Below, piece after piece: positions 1-8,178 of a stretch of 43,746 bases of DNA (positions are counted from its first letter, which is position 1; every line of letters starts with the position of its first letter). The DNA is from Bacillota bacterium. Its GTDB lineage: Bacteria > Bacillota > Clostridia > Christensenellales > CAG-138. The notes under the pieces were generated by a model. It did no database searches. It was not told the origin of the DNA and saw only the letters and a program-made list of their open reading frames with translations. The DNA is taken from positions 1 to 43,746 of the forward strand of contig JAEWYO010000007.1 in NCBI GenBank assembly GCA_023395595.1. The letters run 5' to 3'. The position numbers and the translations under genes are program-made.

Positions 1-401
1 CCCGCCTGCCAGCTGCGCTCCTTAAGCCGCGGAAACAACTCGTAAACCCAGTTGATGTCCGGCGTGATGTCGTCTTTTCGCATATATGCGCCGACGCGGA
101 GGTTTTCCAGCACCGTCAGGTCGGGGAAAATTCGCCGTCCTTCGGGAACGAGCGTGATGCCGCGGCTGACGATGGTTGTCGTGTCCTTGCCAACCACGCT
201 TTCGCCTTCAAACTCGATGCTGCCGCTCTTGAGCTTCACCAAGCCCGCGATGGCGCGCAGGGTGGAGCTCTTACCCGCGCCATTTGCGCCGATGAGGGTT
301 ACGATATCACCCTTTGGCACATCAAAGCTGATTCCCTTGACCGCCTCAATGCCGCCGTAGTTGACCTTAAGGTCTTTGATACTCAAAATGATGTCGCTCA
401 T
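1..401 (-). CDS. livF: LivF-type branched-chain amino-acid ABC transporter ATPase (3' end cut off)
   Basis: This is the cytoplasmic ATPase that powers the LivHM permease together with LivG. The first 133 residues are visible. The Walker A loop GANGAGKS lies at residues 38-45, and the LivF-typical stretch TLVPEGRRIFPDLTVLENL follows at about residues 88-106. The signature motif and Walker B lie beyond the window edge, so the gene is partial. The start ATG at 399-401 overlaps the livG stop as ATGA, which indicates translational coupling. It is the last visible gene of the livKHMGF operon. The substrate (Leu/Ile/Val or another amino acid or amide such as urea) cannot be told from the ATPase. Confidence 0.93.
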   Translation of the reverse strand, partial: MSDIILSIKDLKVNYGGIEAVKGISFDVPKGDIVTLIGANGAGKSSTLRAIAGLVKLKSGSIEFEGESVVGKDTTTIVSRGITLVPEGRRIFPDLTVLENLRVGAYMRKDDITPDINWVYELFPRLKERSWQA

Positions 402-1240
402 TCCGCCACCCCCAGATACGCGTTGATGACCTTCGGGTCCGCCTGCACGACAGCGGGCGTGCCGTTGCTGATGAGGCGGCCAAAGTCGATGACATAGATG
501 CGATCGGAAAACTGCATGACCAGATCCATGTGGTGCTCGATCATGAAGACCGTCAGACCGTATTTGTCCTTGATCTGCACGATGAACTCACCGAGCTCCT
601 GCGTCTCCTGCGGGTTCATACCCGCCGCGGGCTCGTCCAGCAGCAGCAGCTTTGGCTCGGTTGCCAGCGCGCGCGCAATCTCCAGGCGGCGCTGCAAGCC
701 GTATGGCAGGCTCACCGCAAGATCGTTTGCATATTGCAGAAGATTTTGCTCCTCCAGCAGGGCGGCCGTCTCCTCACGCATGCGCTTTTCTTCCTTATAC
801 GTCAGGCGCAGCGTTGCGGTCAGCACGTTTTGCTTGGCGCGCATGTGCTTTGCAGTAAGCACATTGTCAAACACCGTCATGCTCTTCCAGAGCCGGATGT
901 TTTGAAACGTTCGCGCGATGCCAAGTTTGGTCACCTGATCCGGCGTCGGGTCTACAGTGCGGACATTGACATACTGCTTTGCGTTTTCACCCGCGTAGAG
1001 CTTCTTCATCTTGCCGCGCGGATGATTCGCCACGATGGTTTTTCCGTTGAAGGCAATCTGTCCGTTCGTGGGATCGTAGATGCCCGTAATGCAGTTGAAC
1101 GCCGTGGTTTTGCCCGCGCCGTTGGGTCCGATGAGCGCGACAATCTCGCCTCGGTTGACCTCCAGCGAGAGGTTGTTGACGGCAACGACGCCGCCGAACT
1201 GCATGGTTACGTTCTCGAGTTTCAGCACGTTCTCAGCCAT
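398..1240 (-). CDS. livG: LivG-type branched-chain amino-acid ABC transporter ATPase
   Basis: This 280-residue ATPase partners LivF on the LivHM membrane domains. Walker A GPNGAGKT is at residues 38-45, the signature-like LPYGLQRRLEIARALA precedes Walker B LLLLDEPAAGMNP, and the H-loop appears in FMIEHHMDLVM. The LivG-type ending with the conserved NAYLG (VINAYLGVAE) is present. An insertion at about residues 68-97 (KMKKLYAGENAK onwards) enlarges the region after the first strands; this is common in Clostridia LivG proteins. The gene overlaps the livM end by 8 bases and the livF start by 4 bases, so the three are probably translated together. Confidence 0.95.
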   Translation of the reverse strand: MAENVLKLENVTMQFGGVVAVNNLSLEVNRGEIVALIGPNGAGKTTAFNCITGIYDPTNGQIAFNGKTIVANHPRGKMKKLYAGENAKQYVNVRTVDPTPDQVTKLGIARTFQNIRLWKSMTVFDNVLTAKHMRAKQNVLTATLRLTYKEEKRMREETAALLEEQNLLQYANDLAVSLPYGLQRRLEIARALATEPKLLLLDEPAAGMNPQETQELGEFIVQIKDKYGLTVFMIEHHMDLVMQFSDRIYVIDFGRLISNGTPAVVQADPKVINAYLGVAE

Positions 1241-2354
1241 CGATACCGCCTCCCTTCGCCGCCTTTGCGCGCTTGTTGAACCGCCGGATCAGCCCGGCAA
1301 ACGAAATCTCCTTGTCCCCCATGAGGCCTTTGGAGAAGAACAGAACGATCAGCATGATGATGATCGAAAACACAAACCGCCTGAAACCGGAGCGGAAGAG
1401 ATTCGGGGCCTCGATGCCGAGGAATTTGCCCATGTCCAGCCCGCGGAGCCACCACTCGGACGCCGCGATATACAAGAAGCTTGCAATCAGGCTGCCGGAG
1501 ATGGAACCGATGCCACCAATGACCACGATGAGCAGGATTTCATACGTCATCGCGCTCTTGAACTGCGCGGCCTGCACGGTGTATTGATACATCGCCAACA
1601 GCGCACCGGAAACGCCGGCAAAGAACGAGCTGATGATGAAGCTCATCTCTTTGTGTTTGAAGAGGTTGATGCCCATGGCCTCCGCCGCGATTTCATCGTC
1701 TCGAATCGCCTTAAACGCACGACCGTAGGAAGAGTTGATCAGCAGCACGATCAGCCCGATGCAAACGCCGCTTGCAAGGAAGACATACAGCGTCGGCGGG
1801 AACGGGATGTCCGTAAACGGTATCTTCACGTCGGTGAGGTCAAGATAGTTGCGCATCACGTTTGCGCCGTTGGTCACGGGGCCCAGCACATCCCACTGGA
1901 AAATCGCGCGGATGATCTCGGCAAAGCCGATGGTCGCGATTGCCAGATAGTCCGATTTGAGGCGCAACACGGGCAGCCCGATCAGCGCCGCGAACAAGGC
2001 GGCGGCAAGCCCCGCGCAGAGAAGTCCGACGAAAATGCCTGTGTCAAACTTGACTGCGGCTTCGTAATACTTATAGACCGAGTCGGAGAGCTTGATCGCC
2101 GTCGGCATGGTAAAGATGGAATAGGTATACGCGCCGATGAGCATAAACCCCGCCTGACCCAGCGAGAACAGTCCCGTAAAGCCGTTGAGCAGGTTCATGC
2201 TGACCGCAACCAACGAATAGATTGCGCCTTTTTTCAGCACGGTGAAGATGATGTGGTTCGGGTTCATCGTTTGCTCTAGCACGGTGACAATCACATAGAT
2301 CAGCGCGATTGCCGCAAACGCGATCCAAAGCTCCGCTTTGCTTTTTTGTTTCAT
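1233..2354 (-). CDS. livM: LivM-type branched-chain amino-acid ABC transporter permease
   Basis: This is a 373-residue integral membrane permease that forms the translocation pore with LivH. It has about nine to ten hydrophobic segments. The family hallmarks are visible: the GxxSLGQAGFMLIGAYT segment near residue 85, and the cytoplasmic coupling loop RAIRDDEIAAEAMGIN, which contacts the ATPases. The start chosen is the ATG at 2352-2354 because AAGGGAGGCGAT lies just upstream. An in-frame ATG 14 codons earlier has no such site and would overlap livH. The end overlaps livG by 8 bases. Confidence 0.94.
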   Translation of the reverse strand: MKQKSKAELWIAFAAIALIYVIVTVLEQTMNPNHIIFTVLKKGAIYSLVAVSMNLLNGFTGLFSLGQAGFMLIGAYTYSIFTMPTAIKLSDSVYKYYEAAVKFDTGIFVGLLCAGLAAALFAALIGLPVLRLKSDYLAIATIGFAEIIRAIFQWDVLGPVTNGANVMRNYLDLTDVKIPFTDIPFPPTLYVFLASGVCIGLIVLLINSSYGRAFKAIRDDEIAAEAMGINLFKHKEMSFIISSFFAGVSGALLAMYQYTVQAAQFKSAMTYEILLIVVIGGIGSISGSLIASFLYIAASEWWLRGLDMGKFLGIEAPNLFRSGFRRFVFSIIIMLIVLFFSKGLMGDKEISFAGLIRRFNKRAKAAKGGGIDG

Positions 2355-2367
2355 GCAATCGCCTCCC

Positions 2368-3282
2368 TTACGCCTTGTCCGTGGACTTCTCGCCAAACAA
2401 GCCCGTGGGTTTCACCACGAGGATGATGATGAGCAGTGCAAACGTGAATGCATCCGAAAATGTCGTCCAACCGCTGCCGCCGAATCCGAAGATTGAGCTG
2501 CCGCCTTTGATGATATTCTCCGCGATACCGATGATGAACGCGCCGATGACCGCGCCGGGGATGCTCCCGATGCCGCCAAACACGGCCGCCACGAAGCACT
2601 TGAGTCCCGGCATGCCGCCTGAGACAGGCGTGACCGATGCGTAGTTTGTAAAATAGAGGATCGAACCCACCGCGGCAAGGAACGAGCCGATCACAAACGT
2701 CACCGAGATGACGGAGTTGATGCGGATGCCCATGAGGCGGCTGGTTTCAAAATCTTTGGAGACGGCGCGCATCGCCATGCCAACCTTGGTGTACTTGATG
2801 AGCAGAGTCAGCAGCACCACCAGCACGATGGTCAGAATCGGCGTTACGACCGTGACCATCTTCGTGGTCGAACCCCAGATCGTGATCGTCTGGCTCAGCC
2901 ACGGGATGGAAGGATACACCTTGGCAAGACCGCCGGTGAAATAGAGCGCGGCGTTTTGCAAGAGATAGGAAACGCCGATTGCGCTGATCATGACGGACAT
3001 GCGGGGCGCGGTGCGCAGCGGCTTATAGGCCGCGCGTTCAATGAGAAAACCGAGTACAACGGTCATGATGAGCACGAGCGGAATCGCGATCGTGACCGGC
3101 AATACGGTCGTGAGGTATACCATCATCAACCCCGCGCACATGAACACATCGCCATGCGCAAAGTTGATCAGCCGCAGGATGCCGTAAACCATCGTATAGC
3201 CGATGGCGATAAGCGCATACTGCCCGCCGACCGAGATACCCGAAAGGATATACGAGAGGTTGGCGTGTAAAAAATCGAGCAT
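2368..3282 (-). CDS. livH: LivH-type branched-chain amino-acid ABC transporter permease
   Basis: This 304-residue permease is the partner of LivM. The N terminus carries the family motif GISVGGQYALIAIGYTMVYG followed by LRLINFAHGDVFM. The conserved coupling helix is MRAVSKDFETSRLMGI near residues 175-190. About eight hydrophobic segments are present. It lies 14 bases upstream of livM and about 220 bases downstream of livK, with a strong hairpin between livK and livH. That arrangement usually lets the binding protein be made in excess over the membrane and ATPase subunits. Confidence 0.94.
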   Translation of the reverse strand: MLDFLHANLSYILSGISVGGQYALIAIGYTMVYGILRLINFAHGDVFMCAGLMMVYLTTVLPVTIAIPLVLIMTVVLGFLIERAAYKPLRTAPRMSVMISAIGVSYLLQNAALYFTGGLAKVYPSIPWLSQTITIWGSTTKMVTVVTPILTIVLVVLLTLLIKYTKVGMAMRAVSKDFETSRLMGIRINSVISVTFVIGSFLAAVGSILYFTNYASVTPVSGGMPGLKCFVAAVFGGIGSIPGAVIGAFIIGIAENIIKGGSSIFGFGGSGWTTFSDAFTFALLIIILVVKPTGLFGEKSTDKA

Positions 3283-3452
3283 TGATTAGCCTCCATCCAT
3301 GCCGCTTCCGGGCTGGAGCGGCGCGCTTTTTTGAAAAGCCGAAACCCTTATCCATTTGAGTGACTGACAAAAATATGCGAGGATGCTTTGGTTCCCACGG
3401 CAGAGTTGCCGCTTGAGCAAGGCGAAACCGGAGCATCTTTCGCTGCGATAAA

Positions 3453-3485
3453 GTGCGGCGGGGGCATTTGTTTCCCCCGCCGCAT
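3453..3485 (-). other. Strong intercistronic hairpin between livK and livH
   Basis: A perfect 11-base-pair stem (arms 3454-3464 and 3474-3484; core GCGGCGGGGG / CCCCCGCCGC) with a 9-base loop sits just downstream of the livK stop on the minus strand. No T-run follows it, so it is unlikely to be a full terminator. Hairpins in this position after binding-protein genes commonly protect the upstream mRNA from 3' decay or give partial termination. Nothing else recognisable is seen in 3283-3500. Confidence 0.65.
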
Positions 3486-3500
3486 TGGTACGAGCGTCAA

Positions 3501-4700
3501 TTAACCAATCGTAACCGGGGGAAGTGCGTCCCATGCACCGGTTTCGTTGTTCGCGTGCTTCACATACGCGGTGTTGCGGATGGCATCGCCGTTGACCTGG
3601 TCGAGCGCGATCGGGCCGGAAACGCCGTTATAGGTGGTTGCCCAGAGGGCTTCCATGATGGCGGCGGGCTCAATGCTGGCGGCTTTCTTCATGGCTTCGA
3701 GCGCGAAGAAGTAGGCATCATAGCCCATCGCGGTGACGGCTGCAACGGTGTCATCGCCGCCGTTGTTGGCCAGCTGCGTCGCATCCGCCTTGACCCAGGT
3801 CTTAAAGCCCGCGTCAAACTCGGCATTCGCGCCTTCGGGATAGAACGTCGTGACGGTCACGTCAACGCTCTTGCCCTTCGCGGCCTGGAGGATGACGTTG
3901 CTATCCCACGTATCGCCCGCAAGAATCGGCATGCCGAGGGCTTGGGATTCCGCCTGGTCGATGATGAGCTGCGCGGCTTCGGTGGACACCGGCGAGAAGA
4001 AAACTTTCGCGCCGCTGTTCTTCGCGTTGTTGATGTAGCTCGTGAAGTCGCTGTTGCCATCGGGGAACGTATCCTGCACGCAGGTGCCGCCGAGGGCTTC
4101 AAACGCCTTGACAAAGTAGTTCACCAGACCGCCGGAGTAGTCGTCACCCAGTTTGGAGAGGCAATATGCCGTCTTCACACCGAGGGTAGTAAAGGCATAG
4201 TTGGCCAGAACCGTGCCCTGGAACGGATCGAGGAAGCAGATGCGGAAATAGTGCTTGTTGCCTTCGGTAACCTGCGGGTTGGTGCAGGTGATGCCGATTG
4301 CCGGGATGCCCGCCGCTTCAAAAGAGGGAGAAGCCGCAATGGACACGCCCGAGCCATAGGAACCCAACACGACCGAAACACCAGCCGAGATCAGCGTGGA
4401 CGCCGCGGAGGCCGCCTTGTCGTTGGAGCTCTCGTTGTCAACCTTGACGAGCTGCACATCATACGTCGTTCCGTTGATTTCAACGGTCGGGCTGACGGAA
4501 TTTGCATACTCGATGCCAAGGGTTTCCTGTTTGCCGCCCGCGCCGTTGTCGCCGGATGCGGGTTCATAGATGCCAATCTTCACAACAGGATTGCCGGAAG
4601 CAGGCTTGTCTGCCGCGGCGGGCGTGGTCGCAGGCGCTGCGCAGGCAGCAAAGGACGCGACGAGAACGAGCGCCAGAACGATCGCAACGATCTTCTTCAT
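3501..4700 (-). CDS. livK: LivK-type periplasmic-binding-protein-like lipoprotein (type 1 fold)
   Basis: This 399-residue substrate-binding lipoprotein captures the amino acid outside the membrane and delivers it to LivHM. It begins with a lipoprotein signal peptide (hydrophobic core at residues 4-17, lipobox ending SFAAC with Cys20 as the lipidation site). An Ala/Pro/Thr-rich tether follows, then a Peripla_BP_6 fold with KIGIYEPASGDNGAGGKQ near residue 45. The start at 4698-4700 is preceded by GGAGGAAAG; upstream in-frame ATGs would lie in the leader or promoter. It is the first gene of the liv operon. The ligand cannot be assigned with certainty; leucine/isoleucine/valine is the family default. 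Confidence 0.93.
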   Translation of the reverse strand: MKKIVAIVLALVLVASFAACAAPATTPAAADKPASGNPVVKIGIYEPASGDNGAGGKQETLGIEYANSVSPTVEINGTTYDVQLVKVDNESSNDKAASAASTLISAGVSVVLGSYGSGVSIAASPSFEAAGIPAIGITCTNPQVTEGNKHYFRICFLDPFQGTVLANYAFTTLGVKTAYCLSKLGDDYSGGLVNYFVKAFEALGGTCVQDTFPDGNSDFTSYINNAKNSGAKVFFSPVSTEAAQLIIDQAESQALGMPILAGDTWDSNVILQAAKGKSVDVTVTTFYPEGANAEFDAGFKTWVKADATQLANNGGDDTVAAVTAMGYDAYFFALEAMKKAASIEPAAIMEALWATTYNGVSGPIALDQVNGDAIRNTAYVKHANNETGAWDALPPVTIG

Positions 4701-4750
4701 TTTACTCTTTCCTCCATGTTTTTTTGTTTCGAACTTCGCGATAGGGCTTG

Positions 4751-4779
4751 GATGCCGGTTCATTTCCTGACCCGGCATC
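4751..4779 (-). other. 5'-leader hairpin of the livK transcript
   Basis: Perfect 8-base-pair arms GATGCCGG / CCGGCATC (4772-4779 and 4751-4758) with a 13-base loop lie at the very 5' end of the predicted liv transcript. There is no T-run. The likely role is 5' mRNA stabilisation; a regulatory role is possible but unsupported. Confidence 0.5.
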
Positions 4780-4787
4780 TACGAAAA

Positions 4788-4816
4788 ATTATAAACGTGA
4801 AACCACTGTTGCGCAA
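4788..4816 (-). promoter_or_regulatory. Sigma-A-type promoter of the liv operon
   Basis: On the minus strand the -35 hexamer TTGCGC (4811-4816) is separated by exactly 17 bases from a perfect -10 TATAAT (4788-4793). Transcription would begin near 4781, leaving a leader of about 80 bases before livK. Confidence 0.75.
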
Positions 4817-5098
4817 CCCTCTGTATGCATTCTTTATGCAATATATAATCGTGTTTCCGTTCGAATTGTCTTCTCGCTTCGGTTTTTGCAGGAACGCCTT
4901 CATATCGCACAATATCGCGGGTTTTTACCGCAATTATTGCTTTGTTTCGCGCAATTGTGCAGCGCATCCTGCGCAAGAAAAAATGTTTGGTGACATGAAT
5001 AATTGTGGAATTTGTGACGGCTTTTTGCATGCCTTCTCACGCGGACAAGGCGTACTCGGCATTCGCAAAGCGCAGCGTAGAGAATGCCGGAAAAGATA
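4817..5098. other. Divergent intergenic region between the liv and pyr promoters
   Basis: No gene is seen in this AT-richer stretch. The one clear structure is an 8-base-pair inverted repeat CGGCATTC / GAATGCCG with arms at 5057-5064 and 5082-5089, ending 9 bases before the pyr -35 hexamer. It could be an operator or a relic hairpin; no family consensus was recognised. Confidence 0.4.
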
Positions 5099-5127
5099 TT
5101 GACAAGGGGCTGGAATCCTTATATACT
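5099..5127 (+). promoter_or_regulatory. Sigma-A promoter of the pyr operon
   Basis: A perfect -35 TTGACA (5099-5104), a 17-base spacer and -10 TATACT (5122-5127) form a strong promoter. Transcription should start near 5134, giving a leader of roughly 415 bases before pyrB. Confidence 0.85.
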
Positions 5128-5167
5128 ACTCGAAATGAGTAAATTTTGACGAGAGGCAGGGAGACGA

Positions 5168-5485
5168 ATGAGTCCGCGGGTGCAAGCACAAACGATTCAA
5201 AATCGCTTCCGCACTCCCCGTATTCCTTTTCTTCTTTCCCGTTTCGATTTTGCATTCAAGGCTTTGACGAAAGGATTTTTCCTTTTCGATCAAAGCTTTT
5301 TTATTGCCAGCGGCAGCTCCCGCATTCCGGCTTTGATGAAGAGAGTTTTTCTTTTCGATCAAAGCTTTTTTATTACTCATTCAAACCGTCTGCGTCGCTT
5401 GAACAGAATTGCTGTTTTCAAAATTGCTTCTTTGAAAGAATTGTTTTTTCAATATTATATTTGTTTCCCAACATCGGTTTTCTAA
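5168..5485 (+). CDS. Putative pyr operon leader peptide (Phe/UUU-rich, runs through the attenuator hairpins)
   Basis: This 105-codon frame starts 34 bases after the predicted transcription start, with AGGGAG four bases before the ATG. It resembles no known protein. About 19 of 105 residues are Phe, mostly UUU, concentrated in two in-frame copies of FLFDQSFFI spaced 23 codons apart. The frame runs through both internal hairpins (5261-5302, 5330-5371). Its UAA stop (5483-5485) falls at the loop and 3' arm of the terminator just before pyrB. The layout matches the E. coli pyrBI leader, in which UTP shortage slows polymerase at U-runs and lets the ribosome disrupt the terminator. It is more likely a regulatory leader than a functional protein. 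Translation itself is inferred. Confidence 0.5.
   Translation: MSPRVQAQTIQNRFRTPRIPFLLSRFDFAFKALTKGFFLFDQSFFIASGSSRIPALMKRVFLFDQSFFITHSNRLRRLNRIAVFKIASLKELFFQYYICFPTSVF
5261..5302 (+). terminator. First terminator-like hairpin in the pyr leader
   Basis: GCTTTGA (5261-5267) pairs with TCAAAGC (5290-5296). The stem continues as CGAAAGG against CCTTTTCG with one bulge, and TTTTTT (5297-5302) follows directly. This has the form of an intrinsic terminator or pause site. It is the first of two near-identical units 69 bases apart. Confidence 0.6.
5330..5371 (+). terminator. Second terminator-like hairpin in the pyr leader (repeat of the first)
   Basis: GCTTTGA (5330-5336) pairs with TCAAAGC (5359-5365), followed by TTTTTT (5366-5371). 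The 3' half is identical to the first hairpin over CTTTTCGATCAAAGC plus the T-run, while the inner 5' arm is less well paired. Because the outer arms are the same, the 5' arm of unit one could also pair with the 3' arm of unit two, giving alternative folds. Confidence 0.55.
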
Positions 5486-5498
5486 CCGGTGTTTTTTT
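5470..5498 (+). terminator. pyrB-proximal attenuator terminator
   Basis: The arms 5470-5479 and 5484-5493 (AACATCGGTT / AACCGGTGTT, one G-T wobble) close a TTCT loop, with a T-run at 5492-5498. This is a strong intrinsic terminator 52 bases before the pyrB start, so it must be read through for operon expression. The leader-frame stop codon overlaps its loop and 3' arm. Confidence 0.8.
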
Positions 5499-5549
5499 AT
5501 GGCCTGCCCCGCCCGCGCGCGGAGGAGCGAAAAAAGGAGAGAGAACCAC

Positions 5550-6479
5550 ATGCTAACAAACAAGAGCCTGATTGCGCCGAGTGATTTCACCCTGGAGGAA
5601 ATTGAAGAACTGCTTTCCCTCAGCGAGCGCATCATCCAATCCCCGGAGCGTTACGCCGCCGCCTGCCGCGGCAAACTCATGGCAAGCCTGTTTTACGAGC
5701 CATCCACCCGCACCAAGTTTTCCTTCGACGCAGCGATGCTCCGCCTCGGCGGCAACACGCTGGGTTTCTCGGACCCGAACACCAGCAGTGCGGCAAAAGG
5801 TGAAACCATCGCGGACAGCGCGCGCACCATCGGTAAATACGCCGACCTGATCGTGGTTCGCCACCCAAAGGAGGGCACGGCGAAGCTCATGAGCCGCTAT
5901 GCCGGCGTTCCCGTGATCAACGCGGGCGACGGCGGGCACCACCACCCGACGCAGACGCTCACCGACCTGCTGACCATTCGCCACTACAAAGGTGACTTCA
6001 GCGGGCTCACCGTCGGCGTGTGCGGAGACCTGAAGTTCGGACGCACGATCCACTCACTCGTCACCTGCCTCGCGCGATATGAAAACGTCCGCTTTCGCTT
6101 CATCTCGCCGGAGGAGCTGACCATGCCCGCCTTCGTGAAGGAAGAGCTGGGCGCAAAAGGCGTACCCTACACCGAGACGACCGACCTTGAGGGTACGATC
6201 TCCGAGCTGGATGTGCTCTATATGTCCCGCGTGCAACGCGAGCGCTTCATCAGTGAGGAGGAATACCTGCGGCTCAAGGACTACTTCATCCTCACCGCGG
6301 AAAAGATGTCACTCGCCAAGCCGGACATGATCGTCATGCATCCCTTGCCGCGCATCAACGAAATCGCCACCGAGGTGGACGACGATCCACGCGCCGCTTA
6401 CTTTGAGCAGGTGCGATACGGCATGTTTGTGCGCATGGCGCTGATTATGAAGTTACTAGGCGCAGAAGAACCGGCTTAA
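5550..6479 (+). CDS. pyrB: Aspartate carbamoyltransferase catalytic chain
   Basis: This 309-residue enzyme condenses carbamoyl phosphate with L-aspartate to carbamoyl aspartate, the committed step of pyrimidine synthesis. The carbamoyl-phosphate loop STRT is at residues 52-55 in YEPSTRTKF. The loop SSAAKGE (79-85), which reaches the neighbouring active site, and HPTQ (132-135) are present. The aspartate-side HPLPRINEI motif lies near the C terminus. The start is the ATG at 5550 because AAGGAG lies 10 bases upstream; an earlier in-frame ATG overlaps the terminator tail. pyrI follows 26 bases later, so an E. coli-like c6r6 holoenzyme is expected, inhibited by CTP and activated by ATP. Confidence 0.97.
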   Translation: MLTNKSLIAPSDFTLEEIEELLSLSERIIQSPERYAAACRGKLMASLFYEPSTRTKFSFDAAMLRLGGNTLGFSDPNTSSAAKGETIADSARTIGKYADLIVVRHPKEGTAKLMSRYAGVPVINAGDGGHHHPTQTLTDLLTIRHYKGDFSGLTVGVCGDLKFGRTIHSLVTCLARYENVRFRFISPEELTMPAFVKEELGAKGVPYTETTDLEGTISELDVLYMSRVQRERFISEEEYLRLKDYFILTAEKMSLAKPDMIVMHPLPRINEIATEVDDDPRAAYFEQVRYGMFVRMALIMKLLGAEEPA

Positions 6480-6505
6480 GCAAGACGAAAACGGAGGAAA
6501 CTAGA

Positions 6506-6928
6506 ATGGTCAACGTATCCAAAATCAAAGAAGGCATCGTGATCGACCACATTCGCGCGGGTCACGGATATAAAATCTTTCAACAGCTTGGGCTCGACCG
6601 CCTAGAAGACGTGGTCGTACTCATGCGCAACGTGGACAGCGAGAAGATGGGACACAAGGACCTCATCAAGATCGAATCCAACCTCGACATCAACCTCGAC
6701 GTACTGGGCCTCATTGACCCGGGCGCGACGATTTCCTACATCAAGGACGGCGAACGGGTCAAAAAAGTCAGCCTCACGCCGCCGCAGACGGTCACCGGAA
6801 TCCTGACCTGCCGCAACCCGCGCTGCATTACGAACCAGGAGCACATCACGGATGTACACTTCCACCTCGTGGATGCCGCAACGAACCAATACGCCTGCGA
6901 ATACTGCGACGCGCGCACGCGCCTGTAA
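6506..6928 (+). CDS. pyrI: Aspartate carbamoyltransferase regulatory chain
   Basis: This 140-residue zinc protein binds ATP, CTP and UTP at its N-terminal allosteric domain and contacts PyrB through its C-terminal zinc domain. The four zinc ligands are visible as C102 and C107 (CRNPRC) and C131 and C134 (CEYC), with the spacing of E. coli PyrI. The nucleotide-binding domain begins at KIKEGIVIDHIRAGHG. It lies directly after pyrB with its own AAACGGAGG-type ribosome-binding site. Bacillus pyr operons lack pyrI; its presence here says that flux is also controlled at the enzyme level. Confidence 0.96.
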   Translation: MVNVSKIKEGIVIDHIRAGHGYKIFQQLGLDRLEDVVVLMRNVDSEKMGHKDLIKIESNLDINLDVLGLIDPGATISYIKDGERVKKVSLTPPQTVTGILTCRNPRCITNQEHITDVHFHLVDAATNQYACEYCDARTRL

Positions 6929-6971
6929 AGCAAACAAAGCGAACCCCCGCCATCACGAAAGGAGAAACGGT

Positions 6972-8132
6972 ATGATCACGCTTTATCGAAACGCCCGCCT
7001 CATCGACGCTTCCGGCGACCGCTACGGAGACCTCTGCACAGAGGACGGCATCATCACCGCCTGCGCGCCGCTGTGCTGGCAAAAGGCAGACCGCGTCATC
7101 GACATGCGGCGAAACGCGCTCATGCCGGCGTTCATCGACCTGCACTGCCACCTGCGCGATCCCGGCTATCCGGAGAAGGAGACCATGGAGACGGGTATGC
7201 GCGCAGCGCTCAAGGGCGGCTATGCGCACCTGATCGCGATGGCGAACACCAACCCCGTGATGGAAACGCCCGCACTCGTGCGCGAAAATCACGAGAAGGC
7301 GAAACGACTCAACCTCTGCCATCTGACGCAGGCGGCCGCCGCAGGCGAGGCCCTCGGCGACGAACAGCCGACCGACCGCGCGAGCCTCAGCCGCGTGACC
7401 AAGGTGCTCAGCAACGACGGGAAGACGATCTTTTCGGACGACTTTATGCGCGAGCTCCTACTGGATTCAAGGAAATATGGCTTCGTGATCAGCACGCACT
7501 GCCAGCCGGAGCGCAAGATTGTCGAACGCGACATCAATCTCCTGCGCGAGGTCGGCGGCAATCTTCACATCGGGCACATCAGCCGCGCCGAGACGGTCGA
7601 GATGGTGCGAAGCGCGAAAGCGGAAGGGCTCCAGCTCACCTGCGAAGTCACGCCGCACCACCTCTTCGGCTGGGACAGCGACTATAAGGTGAACCCCCCG
7701 CTACGCACGCGCGCGGATGTGGACGCGTTGATTGCAGGTATTCAGGACGGCACGATCGACTGTCTCTCTACCGATCACGCACCGCATACGCCTGCAGACA
7801 AGGCAAACGGGATGGCGGGCATCAGCAACATTGAGCACGCGTTCCAAATCTACCTCAAAGTGTTTCAGGAGAACGGAATCCCGCTCACCCGCCTCTCCGA
7901 GATGCTCTCCCTCAGCCCCGCAAAGCGACTCGGACTGAAAGCCGGGCTCTTCCTGCCGGGCTATGCCGCGAGCGTCACCGCGCTCTCGGTGGAAGAAGAA
8001 AGCGAACTCGACGCCATGCGCATGATCTCCCGCTCCCACAACACGCCCTTCCACGGAAGAAAAGTGATGGGACGAGTGCTGAGAACCATCATCGACGGCG
8101 AGACGAAATACGAATACAACGCCGCGATTTGA
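6972..8132 (+). CDS. pyrC: Dihydroorotase (class I)
   Basis: This 386-residue zinc amidohydrolase closes carbamoyl aspartate to dihydroorotate. The first metal motif HCHLRDPG begins at His58. The central metal histidines appear in ISTHCQPE and HIGHISR, and the catalytic aspartate is in STDHAPHT. Length and motifs fit class I, not the shorter E. coli class II type. The start at 6972 has AAAGGAG at the proper distance; longer in-frame starts overlap pyrI. It lies mid-operon, 43 bases after pyrI. Confidence 0.95.
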   Translation: MITLYRNARLIDASGDRYGDLCTEDGIITACAPLCWQKADRVIDMRRNALMPAFIDLHCHLRDPGYPEKETMETGMRAALKGGYAHLIAMANTNPVMETPALVRENHEKAKRLNLCHLTQAAAAGEALGDEQPTDRASLSRVTKVLSNDGKTIFSDDFMRELLLDSRKYGFVISTHCQPERKIVERDINLLREVGGNLHIGHISRAETVEMVRSAKAEGLQLTCEVTPHHLFGWDSDYKVNPPLRTRADVDALIAGIQDGTIDCLSTDHAPHTPADKANGMAGISNIEHAFQIYLKVFQENGIPLTRLSEMLSLSPAKRLGLKAGLFLPGYAASVTALSVEEESELDAMRMISRSHNTPFHGRKVMGRVLRTIIDGETKYEYNAAI

Positions 8133-8178
8133 GTCGAATCAACAAGAATACACATATAAGAAGATTGAGGAGAAAGTA

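Noticed and set aside
3453..5102. 549-codon plus-strand open frame opposite livK
   Set aside because: It is antisense to a clear livK gene, has no family features, and arises from the GC-rich third positions of the real gene.
5145..5163. GAGAGGC element in the pyr leader resembling the PyrR-binding loop core
   Set aside because: Only the GNGAGGY part fits; the flanking conserved UCC and U are absent, no pyrR is in the operon, and the same bases form the Shine-Dalgarno region of the leader frame.
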